Notes under the pieces: generated by a model
Databases searched by the model: none
The model's input: the letters and a program-made list of their open reading frames with translations, nothing else
Told to the model about the DNA's origin: nothing
Shown here: positions 16,009 to 24,252 of the stretch, one piece after another
How positions within the stretch are numbered: position 1 is the first letter of the stretch
Layout of the letters: each line of letters begins with the position of its first letter
NCBI RefSeq assembly: GCF_035987325.1
Contig: NZ_CP108488.1
Coordinates: 4,278,001 to 4,342,000 of the forward strand
DNA from: Streptomyces sp. NBC_01244
GTDB lineage: Bacteria; Actinomycetota; Actinomycetes; Streptomycetales; Streptomycetaceae
Direction of reading: 5' to 3'
Length of the DNA stretch: 64,000 bases
Program-made: the position numbers and the translations under genes

Positions 16009-17007
16009 GTGCTTGCAACTCTTGGCCTCGACGCGACCGCCGAGGCCGTCTACCGCGCCATGCTCGCGCACCCGCGCGACGGAGTGCGTGCTCTTGCCGC
16101 CCGTCTCGGCGTATCCGAGGCAGACATCCGCAGCAGTCTGGACCTGCTCAGCGAGCTGGCCCTGATCCGCCCGTCCTACGAACGGGCGGGAGAGCTCCAC
16201 GCGGTCCCGCCCGAGGTCGGCATGGAGATCCTGATGGCCCGCCAGCAGGCGGAGCTCGCGGCGCAGCAACTGCGCATCGAGTCATCGCGCGCGGCCGCCG
16301 CCCAGCTGATCGCGGAGTTCGCCGATCTGAGCCCGGCCGCCTCCAGCCCAGGCGTCGAGCAACTGGTGGGCCTGGACGAGATACGGACCCGGATCACCGG
16401 CCTGGCGCACGCGGTCCGGTCCGAGCTGATGACGTTCGCACCCGGCGGAGGGCAACGGCCGGACACTCAGGAGGCCTCGAAGGCGAACGACCTCGCACTG
16501 CTGGACCGCGGCGTGCGGATGCGCACGCTGTACCAGGACAGCGTGCGCAACAGCCAGATCACCGTGGCCTACGCGACGTGGCTGGGCGAGCTCGGTGGAG
16601 AGGTGCGCACCGCCCCCGACCTGCCGACCCGGCTGATGATCTTCGACCGGACCACCGCCGTCATCCCGGTCAGCAACGAAGACAGTGGGGCGGGCGCGGT
16701 GGTCCTCACCGGCCAGGGAACGCTGACGGCGCTGTGCGCACTCTTCGAGAACGTCTGGTCGGCGGCGCGGCCCCTGGGCAGCATCCCCGAGGAGCGTGAC
16801 GCGGAGGGGCTCAGCCCGCAGGAGACCACGGCGATTCGGCTGCTGGCGCAGGGCCTGACCGACGAGGCGATCGCCAAACGGCTCGCGGTCTCCCCGCGCA
16901 CGGCCCGGCGGCTGGCCAACGGGCTGATGGAACGGCTGGGCGCCGCGAGCCGGTTCGAGTTCGGCGTCCGCGCGGTCCAGCGGGGCTGGCTCCCCGGCAC
17001 GGAGTAG
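16009..17007 (+). CDS. Two-headed transcription regulator: N-terminal winged helix and C-terminal LuxR HTH
   Basis: A 332-residue cytoplasmic protein. Residues 1-65 form a TrmB/MarR-like winged helix (GLDATAEAVYRAMLAHPRDGVRALAARLGVSEADIRSSLDLL). Residues about 110-245 are a sensor-like middle domain of the phospholipase-D-like fold seen in TrmB relatives (RTRITGLAHAVRSELMTFAP, RLMIFDRTTAVIPV). Residues about 265-330 are a LuxR/GerE DNA-binding domain (LSPQETTAIRLLAQGLTDEAIAKRLAVSPRTARRLANGLMERLG). GTG 16009 is chosen because GGGGGGGA lies six to seven bases upstream; the in-frame extension to 15337 runs over the opposite-strand gene. No kinase is adjacent, so it is an orphan regulator, plausibly of the small gene and peptide it faces. 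Confidence 0.85.
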   Translation: MLATLGLDATAEAVYRAMLAHPRDGVRALAARLGVSEADIRSSLDLLSELALIRPSYERAGELHAVPPEVGMEILMARQQAELAAQQLRIESSRAAAAQLIAEFADLSPAASSPGVEQLVGLDEIRTRITGLAHAVRSELMTFAPGGGQRPDTQEASKANDLALLDRGVRMRTLYQDSVRNSQITVAYATWLGELGGEVRTAPDLPTRLMIFDRTTAVIPVSNEDSGAGAVVLTGQGTLTALCALFENVWSAARPLGSIPEERDAEGLSPQETTAIRLLAQGLTDEAIAKRLAVSPRTARRLANGLMERLGAASRFEFGVRAVQRGWLPGTE

Positions 17008-17082
17008 CGTCGAACGCGAGGCCGGCGCCTGGCCCGTGGGCGCCGGGCACCCCCTCGGGCGTTCCCTCCGGTGAACACGGTT

Positions 17083-17649
17083 CTAAAGCTGTGGAGCCAG
17101 GGCGGCGTCGGCTTCGGCCAGGGCCGACTCGCCCGCGCTCAGGGAGTCGTAGACGAAGTGGACGCCTGCCTCCTCGATGCCGCAGTACTGCGAGATGCCC
17201 ACGCGCAGGAGGCGGTCCACCGGCTCGTCCCAGCCGAGCTCCTTGAACTTCGCCTCCGGGTAGCTCACCAGCGGGATCCACACCATCCGCTTGCCCTTCA
17301 GGAGCGGGTGGCTGCGGCCGTAGGCGAAGCCGTTGTTCCAGACCCGGTCGATCCAGCCCTTCAGGACGGCCGGGAGGCCGAACCACCAGAGCGGGAAGAC
17401 CACGACGAGGATCTCGGCGGCGGCGATCCGGTCCATGTGGGCCCGGGTCTCGGCGGAGTACTCCTTGTCGGGGTCCGACCAGTCCGGCTCGTCCTCGGTG
17501 CCCATCCGGGGGTCGAAGCCCTCGGCGTGCAGATCGAGTACGTCGACCGTGTGGCCGGAGGCCTCCAGCCGGGCCACGGCGCGGCGGGCGAGCTGGGCGG
17601 TCAGGGAATCGCCGCGGGGGTGGGCCAGGACGACCAGGGCGGCGCTCAT
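17083..17649 (-). CDS. NAD(P)H oxidoreductase, flavodoxin-like fold (MdaB/NQO1 type)
   Basis: A 188-residue soluble FMN or FAD-dependent reductase. The start ALVVLAHPRGDSLTAQLARRAV is the flavin phosphate-binding strand-loop-helix; VVVFPLWWFGLPAVLKGWIDRVWNNGFAYG is the hallmark of the NQO1/MdaB group. Such enzymes reduce quinones or other electrophiles by two electrons. Its ATG overlaps the stop of the upstream MDR reductase gene by four bases (ATGA), so the pair is translationally coupled and probably handles related electrophilic or quinone-like compounds. Confidence 0.88.
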   Translation of the reverse strand: MSAALVVLAHPRGDSLTAQLARRAVARLEASGHTVDVLDLHAEGFDPRMGTEDEPDWSDPDKEYSAETRAHMDRIAAAEILVVVFPLWWFGLPAVLKGWIDRVWNNGFAYGRSHPLLKGKRMVWIPLVSYPEAKFKELGWDEPVDRLLRVGISQYCGIEEAGVHFVYDSLSAGESALAEADAALAPQL

Positions 17650-18770
17650 CGGGCATCGGTGGTGGCCGTGGTGCTCGTGGTGCTCGTGGTGGCTGTGGTG
17701 GCCGTGGACGCCTTCGCGGCGGCGGCTTCCGGGGAGAGCCGGACCAGCATCTTGCCGGTGTTCGCGCCGCGCATCATGCCGAGGAAGGCCTCCGGGGCGT
17801 GCTCGATGCCGTCGACGACGGTCTCCTCCGTGCGCAGGCTGCCGTCCGCCAGCCATCCCGCCGCCCGGCCGATCCATTCCGGGAACAGGTCGAAGTGGCT
17901 GGAGACGAGCATCCCGCGCAGGGTCACCTCGCGGGCCGCGGCCCGGAAGAGGTTGTCGGGGCCCACCGCCGGCGCGGTGGCGTTGTAGCCGCTGATCGCG
18001 CCGACCATGGCGATCCGCCCGCCCTGCCGCATCGCGCCGATGGCCGCCTGGAGGTGGTCGCCGCCTACCGCGTCGAGGTAGACGTCGATGCCTTCGGGGG
18101 CCGCCTCGGCGAGCTGGCCGGCCAGGTCGCCCTGGCGGTGGTCCACGGCCGCGTCGTAGCCGAAGCGGTCCAGCAGCTTCCTCGTCTTCAGCGGGCCGCC
18201 GGCCGAGCCGATCACCCGGGAGGCGCCCAGGCGCCGCGCCAGCTGCCCGGCGACGCTGCCGACCGCGCCGGCGGCGGCGGAGACGAAGACGACGTCGCCC
18301 TCCTTGACCGGGGCGGTGCGGGTCAGTGCCGCGTACGCCGTCAGGCCCGTGGTGCCGAGCGGACCGAGGTACGAGGACTGCGAGCCGATCGCGGGATCCA
18401 CGACGGTGGCGGCGGCCGCGTCGAGGACCGCGTACTCCCGCCAGCCGAGGAAGTGCGAGACGGTCGCCCCGACCGGCACCGCCGCGGAGCGGGAGGCGAC
18501 GACCTCGCCGATCGCGCTGCCTTCGAGGGCCGTACCGAGGGCGAAGGGCGCGATGTAGGAGGGGGCGTCGTCCATCCGGCCCCGCATGTACGGGTCCACG
18601 GACATCCAGGTGTTGCGGACCAGGATCTGGCCTTCGGCGGGCTCCGGAACCTCGGTGGCGACCAGGTCGAAGTGGCGCGGGCCCGGCTCGCCCACGGGGC
18701 GGGCGGCGAGGCGGATCTCGCGGGAAGAGGTCCTCGTGGTGTTCGCGGTGTTCGTGGCGTTCGTGGTCAT
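17646..18770 (-). CDS. NADP-dependent oxidoreductase, zinc-free MDR family (curcumin/alkenal reductase-like)
   Basis: A 374-residue cytoplasmic enzyme of the medium-chain dehydrogenase family that reduces activated double bonds with NADPH. The N-terminal catalytic domain holds the substrate-side motif NTWMSVDPYMRGRM; the Rossmann domain shows VFVSAAAGAVGSVAGQLARRLGASRVIGSAGG, and GRIAMVGAISGYN follows. It has no catalytic zinc ligands. Both ends are unusual: the start is Thr/Asn-rich and the last 20 residues are a Thr-rich tail encoded by GTGGT-type repeats at 17660-17706. ATG 18770 is used; a 14-bp-arm inverted repeat lies about 20 bases upstream. It is coupled to the flavodoxin-like reductase and faces the SARP gene. 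Confidence 0.9.
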   Translation of the reverse strand: MTTNATNTANTTRTSSREIRLAARPVGEPGPRHFDLVATEVPEPAEGQILVRNTWMSVDPYMRGRMDDAPSYIAPFALGTALEGSAIGEVVASRSAAVPVGATVSHFLGWREYAVLDAAAATVVDPAIGSQSSYLGPLGTTGLTAYAALTRTAPVKEGDVVFVSAAAGAVGSVAGQLARRLGASRVIGSAGGPLKTRKLLDRFGYDAAVDHRQGDLAGQLAEAAPEGIDVYLDAVGGDHLQAAIGAMRQGGRIAMVGAISGYNATAPAVGPDNLFRAAAREVTLRGMLVSSHFDLFPEWIGRAAGWLADGSLRTEETVVDGIEHAPEAFLGMMRGANTGKMLVRLSPEAAAAKASTATTATTSTTSTTATTDAR

Positions 18771-18788
18771 GTGACCGTTCCTTCCGGT

Positions 18789-18826
18789 GTGTTCCCGTGA
18801 CCGCTCGGTCGGGGTCACGGGAACAC
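18789..18826. promoter_or_regulatory. Inverted repeat in the leader of the reductase operon
   Basis: GTGTTCCCGTGACC (18789-18802) and GGTCACGGGAACAC (18813-18826) are perfect 14-base arms around a ten-base spacer. The repeat starts 19 bases upstream of the oxidoreductase ATG in the 177-base gap to the divergent SARP gene. It could be an operator bound by a dimer or a hairpin in the mRNA leader. Confidence 0.6.
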
Positions 18827-18947
18827 CATGTCCGGGGGCGCGCACGGGCCGCGCACGCGTCACGCACGGGGTCGGGGGCGGGGTTGCCCACTGCGCCGGG
18901 TCTTCTCCGCTCACAGCGTTCTGACGGGCAAGAAGTAACGTTGCGGC

Positions 18948-21900
18948 ATGCGTTTCGAGGTGCTGGGGCCACTGACCGTCCGCACGGATGACGGGACTCC
19001 CGTACCCGTTCCCGAGGCGAAGGTACGGGCCCTGCTCGCGGCCCTCCTCGTACGCGACGGCCGGCCCGTGCCGGTGGACCGGCTGATCGAGGACCTGTGG
19101 GGCGAGGCGGGCGACGCCGCGCCCGGCAACCCGGGGAACACCCTCCAGACCAAGGTCTCCCAGCTCCGCCGGACCCTCGCCAAGGCCGAGGACGGCGCAC
19201 GCTCTCTCGTCGCGTACGGTCCGGCGGGCTACGCCCTGCGCGCTCCGGCTCGGGCCGTGGACGCGGACTGTTTCACCGAGCTGGCGGCGGCCGCGCGCAA
19301 GGAGGCGGAGCCGCGGGCCCGGGCGGAGCTGCTGACGCGGGCGCTCGGGCTGTGGCAGGGGGAGGCCTACGCCGACTTCCGGGACGCCGGCTTCACGCAG
19401 GCGGCGATCGCCCGGCTGGAGGAACAGCGGATCACCGCGTACGAAGACCTGGCCGAGGCCCGCCTCGAACTCGGCCAACACCAGCAGCTCGCGGACGAGT
19501 TGGCCGGCCCCGCCGCGGCCCACCCGCTGCGCCAGCGGCTGCGCGGCAGCCAGATGCGGGCGCTGTACCGCGCCGGCCGCCAAAGCGAGGCCCTCGCCGT
19601 CTACGCGCACCTGCGCGAGCTCTTCGCCGAGGAACTCGGCATCGACCCCGGAGCCGAACTCGCGGCCCTGTACGAGGCCATCCTGCGCCAGGACCCCGCG
19701 CTGGGCGCGACCGCGCGGCCGGGCCCGCCGGAGCGGTCGGCCCGGGGGGGCCGGGCGTACGGGGGCGGCCGGGCGTACGGGGACGGCCGGGCCCACGGGG
19801 ACGGCCGGGCCTACGGGGGCGGCGGCAACCTGCCCACGCCCGTCAGCTCCCTCGTGGGCCGCGAGGAGGCCGTCGCCCGGGTGTGCGCGGCGCTCGGGGC
19901 GGGCCGGCTGGTGACGCTGTGCGGGCCCGGCGGCGTCGGCAAGACCCGGCTCGCGCTGGCCGCGGCGGCGCGGCTGGAGGAGGCCCACCCCGACGGGGTG
20001 TGGTTCGTGGAACTCGCGGGCACACAGGGCACGTCGGTCGCAGAGGCGGTGGCCGCCGCGATCGGGATGCGCGAGGACGACGCGGGCGGCGGCTCCGTCG
20101 AGGAACGGCTCGCCGAGACGTTGCGGCGGCGCGCGGCACTCCTCGTACTCGACAACTGCGAGCACCTCCTCCCGGCCGCCGCGGCCCTCGCCGAACGGCT
20201 CCTGCGCCGCGCCCCCGGCCTGCGCGTCCTCGCCACCAGCCAGGAGCCGCTCGCGCTCTCGGGCGAGGTGATCGAGGCCGTCGCCCCGCTCGCGCAGGCC
20301 CAGGCCGTGGAACTGTTCGCGGCCCGCGCGGCCGCCGCCGCCCCCGGCTTCGCCCTCGGCCCCGCCACCGCGGAGGCCGTGGCCCTGATCTGCCGCAGGC
20401 TGGACGGGATCCCGCTCGCGCTGGAACTCGCCGCGACGCGGGTACGGGTCCTGGGGGTGCAGGCACTGGCGGAACGCCTGCACGACCGCTTCCGCCTGCT
20501 CAACCAGGTCCGTCGCGACGCCCCGGCCCGCCAGCGCACCCTGCGCGCGACGATCGACTGGAGCTGGGAGCTGCTCTCCCCGGCGGAGGCCACGGTCCTG
20601 CGCCGCCTGTCGGTGTTCGCGGGTGGATTCACCGTGGAAGCGGCCGAGGCGGTGTGCGCGGACGAGGACCCTCGGGGCGGCGGCTCGGGTGACCCGGTCG
20701 CCCGTGACGACGTGCTCGATCTGCTCACGCGGCTCGTGGACTGCTCGCTCGTGGCCTCCGCGTACGGGGACTCCGCGTACGGGGGCTCCGCGTACGGGGG
20801 CTCCGCATACGGAGACTCGCGGCTGCGGCTGCTGGAATCGGTGGCGGCGTACGGGCTTGAGCGGCTCGACGCCGCCGGGGAGACGCGCGCGACCCGGCAG
20901 CGGCACGCGGAGTACTACACCGGGTTCGCCGAGCGCGCGGCCGCGCGGCTGCACGGGCCCGGGCAGGGCGAGTGGCTGCGGCGGCTCGACCGGGAGGGCC
21001 TCAACGCCCGGGCCGCCCTGGAGCACACGGGGGCCGGTGAGCTGGCGCTGCGGCTGGTCGGTGCGCAGTCCTGGTACTGGTTCCTGCGCGGCCGGATCCA
21101 GGAGGCCACCGAGGCCACCCGAGCGGCCGGGGCCACGGCCCTGCACGCCGCCTTCGCACTGCTCGGCGGGGACGACAGCCACCTGGGCGGCGACTTCTCG
21201 GCCGCCGACCTCCGGGGACAGTGGCTGCTGACCTACGCCCGGTGCGGTTTCGGCTCCGGTGTCAGGGAGGACGAAGTCACCCCTCTCCCCGCCCGGTTCC
21301 GCGAAAGCGGCGACCGATGGGGCGAAGCGGTCGCGCTGCTCACCCTCTCGACGCGGGCCATGTACGACGGCGACCTGGCGGAACTGCGCCGCAACGCGGA
21401 GGCGGCGGCCGCGGTGTTCACCGAACTCGGGGACCGCTGGGGCCAGTTGCAGACCTCGGAGCAGCTCGGCATCCTCGCCGAGGTGACCGGGGACTACGAG
21501 GCCGCGGCACGGCTGCACGAGGACGGCGTACGGGACGCGCAGGAGCTGGAGTTGTGGACGCACGCCTCCTTCCGGCTGGCCCGGCAGGGCCGCATCGCGC
21601 TGCTGACCGGCGACCTGGCGCAGGCGGCCGCGCTGCACGAACGGGCCCTGCGGCTGGCGGAGGAGCAATGCCACCGCCCGGCGGAGCAGTTCGCGGCGAT
21701 CGGGCTCGCCCTGGGCGCGCGGCGAGGCGGCGACCTGGACGGCGCCGAGGCGTGGCTGCGGCCGTGGCTCGACTGGAACCGGCGTCTCGGTGTGGACTCC
21801 GGAGCGGCGCTGGTCCTCGCGGAGCTGGGCTACGTCGCGGAGTTGCGGGCCGATCCGGCCGCGGCGGAGTCCCTGCACCGGGAAGGCCTCGCGGCGGCCC

Positions 21901-22169
21901 GCCGCTCGGGGGACCCCCGAGCGCTCGCCCTGGCCCTCGAAGGCCTGGCGGGGATACTCCCGCCTGCCCGGGCGGCCTCCCTGCTGGGCACGGCGACGGC
22001 CCTGCGCGCCTCGGTGGGCACCCCGCGCCCCCGGGCGGAACGCACCGACACCGACCGGGCGACGGCCCGGGCCCGCGCGGCCCTGGGCCCGGAGGCCTTC
22101 GCGACCGCCTTCACCACGGGCGAAGCCCTCCCCCTGGTGGAACAACTCGCCCTCCTGGACGGCCCGTGA
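18948..22169 (+). CDS. SARP-NB-ARC-TPR regulator (AfsR/BTAD family)
   Basis: A 1073-residue regulator. Residues 1-95 form the OmpR-like winged helix of SARPs (MRFEVLGPLTVRTDDG, PVDRLIEDLWG, LQTKVSQLRRTL); residues 95-245 form the bacterial transcriptional activation domain (LGLWQGEAYADFRD, RQSEALAVYAHLRELFAEELGIDPG). A Gly/Arg/Tyr repeat linker at about 264-292 joins it to an NB-ARC ATPase with P-loop CGPGGVGKTRLALA, LLVLDNCEHLLP and GIPLALELAATRV. A second small repeat lies at about residues 604-625. The C-terminal third is helical and TPR-like. Such proteins activate secondary metabolism genes, but no biosynthetic cluster is adjacent. It is divergent from the reductase operon and overlaps the next gene by four bases. 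Confidence 0.92.
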   Translation: MRFEVLGPLTVRTDDGTPVPVPEAKVRALLAALLVRDGRPVPVDRLIEDLWGEAGDAAPGNPGNTLQTKVSQLRRTLAKAEDGARSLVAYGPAGYALRAPARAVDADCFTELAAAARKEAEPRARAELLTRALGLWQGEAYADFRDAGFTQAAIARLEEQRITAYEDLAEARLELGQHQQLADELAGPAAAHPLRQRLRGSQMRALYRAGRQSEALAVYAHLRELFAEELGIDPGAELAALYEAILRQDPALGATARPGPPERSARGGRAYGGGRAYGDGRAHGDGRAYGGGGNLPTPVSSLVGREEAVARVCAALGAGRLVTLCGPGGVGKTRLALAAAARLEEAHPDGVWFVELAGTQGTSVAEAVAAAIGMREDDAGGGSVEERLAETLRRRAALLVLDNCEHLLPAAAALAERLLRRAPGLRVLATSQEPLALSGEVIEAVAPLAQAQAVELFAARAAAAAPGFALGPATAEAVALICRRLDGIPLALELAATRVRVLGVQALAERLHDRFRLLNQVRRDAPARQRTLRATIDWSWELLSPAEATVLRRLSVFAGGFTVEAAEAVCADEDPRGGGSGDPVARDDVLDLLTRLVDCSLVASAYGDSAYGGSAYGGSAYGDSRLRLLESVAAYGLERLDAAGETRATRQRHAEYYTGFAERAAARLHGPGQGEWLRRLDREGLNARAALEHTGAGELALRLVGAQSWYWFLRGRIQEATEATRAAGATALHAAFALLGGDDSHLGGDFSAADLRGQWLLTYARCGFGSGVREDEVTPLPARFRESGDRWGEAVALLTLSTRAMYDGDLAELRRNAEAAAAVFTELGDRWGQLQTSEQLGILAEVTGDYEAAARLHEDGVRDAQELELWTHASFRLARQGRIALLTGDLAQAAALHERALRLAEEQCHRPAEQFAAIGLALGARRGGDLDGAEAWLRPWLDWNRRLGVDSGAALVLAELGYVAELRADPAAAESLHREGLAAARRSGDPRALALALEGLAGILPPARAASLLGTATALRASVGTPRPRAERTDTDRATARARAALGPEAFATAFTTGEALPLVEQLALLDGP
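19748..19822 (+). repeat. 18-bp coding repeat in the SARP linker
   Basis: GGCCGGGCGTACGGGGGC and close variants are repeated four times, giving GRAYGGGRAYGDGRAHGDG and so on. A second, 15-bp array (TCCGCGTACGGGGGC) encoding AYGDS/AYGGS lies further on in the same gene at about 20757-20820. Both arrays use the same GCGTACGGGG core, although they sit in different domains. Confidence 0.75.
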
Positions 22170-22549
22170 CCACCCGCTCCACGACAGCGGGCGGCGCGGC
22201 ACCGACGCTGCCCTCCGACGTCGCCGAAGCGCTGGCGGTCCCCCTGGGGGCGGAGGACGCGGTCCACCGTGCGCTCCGCCTGCAAGTGCCGCGCCTCCGG
22301 GCGACCGGGCGCTACTCGTGCGGCTACGGCACGACGTACTTCGACCTGGATACGGAAGGGGTGACGGTGGCTCCGCTGCCTGCCGGGACCGTGGTGGCGG
22401 CCGAGGCCCAGCTGTACGACACGGCCGAGGACCGCATCGCCGATGTCCTGACGTTCGCTCGGAACGGTTGGCCGGCCCGGCCGGAAGTCTGCTCCTGGAG
22501 CGACGAACCCGTCACGCTGACCGCAACGCTGCGAATGCTGCGCTCGTAG
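22166..22549 (+). CDS. Hypothetical protein translationally coupled to the SARP regulator
   Basis: A 127-residue soluble protein whose GTG overlaps the SARP stop codon (GTGA). It has a short disordered start (TTRSTTAGGAAPTLPSD), then a mixed alpha/beta body: ALRLQVPRLRATGRYSCGYGTTYFDLDTEGVTVAPL and TAEDRIADVLTFARNGW. No known motif, signal peptide or membrane segment is visible. The tight coupling suggests that it is produced in step with the regulator, for example as a cofactor or modulator, but this is inference. Confidence 0.6.
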   Translation: MTTRSTTAGGAAPTLPSDVAEALAVPLGAEDAVHRALRLQVPRLRATGRYSCGYGTTYFDLDTEGVTVAPLPAGTVVAAEAQLYDTAEDRIADVLTFARNGWPARPEVCSWSDEPVTLTATLRMLRS

Positions 22550-22974
22550 GCGCGCGAACCCCTCCGGCCGACCGGGTGACCACCGACGCCCAACTGGTGG
22601 CGGCCATTCGCCGGCGGCTCTCTGCCAACGGTCGCCCTCCGGCTGCCACATGGCTCCCGACAGGACCCCCAAGGCCCACACGGGCCCCGCAGGGGCGCAG
22701 GGAAGCCGGCGTACTCAACAGCCGCCCCGCACCGGCCCACTGGGCCCCGTAAGGCCCCACCGGGCCCGCGGGAGCAACGGGGCGGCAGGGCGCCAGCAAG
22801 GGCCCTGCCCAACAGCAGCCCTCCACCGGCCCGGCCGGGGCCCCGCCAGGCCCCGTAAGGCCCTCAGGGGCCCGCAGGGGCGATGGCGACGGGCACGGGG
22901 CCCGGCCCCGCAGCCGCCCCACCTGGCGGACCACCGAGTCCCACCGGGTCCCACGGGGCGCGCCCGCCCCGCCC
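22550..22974. other. Gene-free GC-rich spacer
   Basis: This 425-base stretch between the SARP-coupled gene and the converging hydrolase holds no ORF with plausible protein composition. It is rich in GGGCCC-type words. GGCCCCGTAAGGCCC occurs twice, about 105 bases apart, near 22745 and 22850. I see no terminator, promoter or RNA gene I can support. Confidence 0.5.
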
Positions 22975-23889
22975 TCACGCCGATGCCTTGATGCCCTCCA
23001 GGAACGGCTCCACCGCGGCTCGCCACGCCGTCGGGTGGTCGTAGTGGAGGTAGTGGCCGGCGTCCGGGATCTCCGCGTACTGTCCGGCCGGCAGGACGCG
23101 GACCATTTCCTGGGCCTCGGCCCGGCCCAGCTCGCCGTCCAGGCCGCGGACGACCAGCGTCGGGCAGCGCACCTGGGCGAGCTCCTCCCAGTGCGCGTCG
23201 TGCACCCACGTCTCCCGCGCGGTCAGCATCTGGCGGCGCGAGAACAGCGGGCGCCAGCCGTCGTCGGCCTCGTGCATCACCTCCGCGAAGAACTCGCCCC
23301 GGCCGGGGTCCGGGCGCTCCACCCGCGGGTCGTCCTCGCCGAACCAGCGCCGTGCGGCGTCCTGGGTCGGGAACGGCAGCGGCCAGTGCCGGAACCATTC
23401 CTCCCACTCCTGCTGCGAGGCCTCCCCCAGCGCGGACGCCCGCATGTCGCAGATGACGAGGGCCGCCACGAGGTCGGGGCGGCGGGCCGCGAGCTGCCAG
23501 GCGGTGAGGGCGCCCATGGAATGGCCGATCAGTGTCACCGGCGCGAGGCCGAGCTGCTCGACGGCCGCCTCGGCGTCGGCCACGAAGGCCTCGCGCCCGT
23601 AGGCGACGGAGCTGCCGGGGCCGGCGGTCGGCGGGCGCTCGCTCTGGCCGTGGCCGCGCTGGTCGAGGGCCACGACGCGGCGGCTCGCGCCGAGCCAGCG
23701 TGCGGTGCCCGTCCAGTGGAAGGCGCGGCCCATCAGGCCGTGCAGTAAGAGGGCCGCGGGCTCGCCCGACGGCGAGTGCGGCGGATGCGTCGACGGCGTC
23801 GACGGCTCAGACTCCGCGGCCGCTGCGCAGAACTCCCAGGCCGCCAGGCGTACGCCGTCGGCCCCCGTCACATCGAGGCGTCGTACCAC
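22975..23889 (-). CDS. Alpha/beta hydrolase
   Basis: A 304-residue cytoplasmic hydrolase of the alpha/beta fold. LLLHGLMGRAFHW provides the oxyanion-hole HG region, LIGHSMGALTAWQLA the nucleophile elbow with the catalytic serine, and IPDAGHYLHYDHP the catalytic histidine; the acid is probably in the VVRGLDGELG segment. There is a Ser/Pro-rich insert near residues 25-40 (SEPSTPSTHPPHSPSGEP). GTG 23889 is chosen as the first start with an AAGGGGG upstream; a GTG six codons later is also possible. Substrate unknown; esterase, lactonase or epoxide hydrolase activities all occur in the family. Confidence 0.85.
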   Translation of the reverse strand: MVRRLDVTGADGVRLAAWEFCAAAAESEPSTPSTHPPHSPSGEPAALLLHGLMGRAFHWTGTARWLGASRRVVALDQRGHGQSERPPTAGPGSSVAYGREAFVADAEAAVEQLGLAPVTLIGHSMGALTAWQLAARRPDLVAALVICDMRASALGEASQQEWEEWFRHWPLPFPTQDAARRWFGEDDPRVERPDPGRGEFFAEVMHEADDGWRPLFSRRQMLTARETWVHDAHWEELAQVRCPTLVVRGLDGELGRAEAQEMVRVLPAGQYAEIPDAGHYLHYDHPTAWRAAVEPFLEGIKASA

Positions 23890-24105
23890 CGCAGATGCAC
23901 CCCCTTCGCTCCCGGCCACAGTATCGAACCCGTATTCGAAAACGGGGTTCTCGCCGACAACACCGCTCTTTCGAGTGACCTTGCTCAAGGATTGACCGCC
24001 GCTGCCGATGGAGATCCTTTCAACAGGGAGGCGGGCCGCTCGGGGAAGACGGTCCGAAGGGATGACCTTGAGAGCTCGGGGCTCCAGGTCAAGCAGGGGA
24101 GGACC

Positions 24106-24134
24106 GGTCCCGGCGCCGTAAAGGCGCCGGGACC
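24106..24134. terminator. Hairpin terminator downstream of dmdR1
   Basis: GGTCCCGGCGCC (24106-24117) pairs perfectly with GGCGCCGGGACC (24123-24134) around a GTAAA loop. It lies about 120 bases past the stop of the iron regulator gene and upstream of the hydrolase gene on the same strand. The rest of 23890-24252 holds no gene and should carry the hydrolase promoter. Confidence 0.85.
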
Positions 24135-24252
24135 ATCCATACAGATCCTCACCGGTCCACACCGACCGACACCAGTCGGATTCGCTCGCACTGGCGACCC
24201 GATCGAACGCCCGTGCGTCAGCCTGCCGAAGACCCCCCAACCCCTCCGTCCG

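Noticed and set aside
18948..22202. Very long open frame on the minus strand opposite the SARP gene, continuous with the reductase gene
   Set aside because: Its composition is Gly/Arg/Ala/Pro-rich without domains, as expected for the complement of a GC-rich gene; the plus-strand frame has clear SARP, NB-ARC and TPR motifs. Only the final part (17646-18770) is a real gene.
22650..22991. Plus-strand ORF of 113 codons in the spacer after the SARP-coupled gene
   Set aside because: The product is Pro/Arg/Gly/Ala-rich without pattern, no ribosome site precedes it, and it runs into the end of the converging hydrolase gene.
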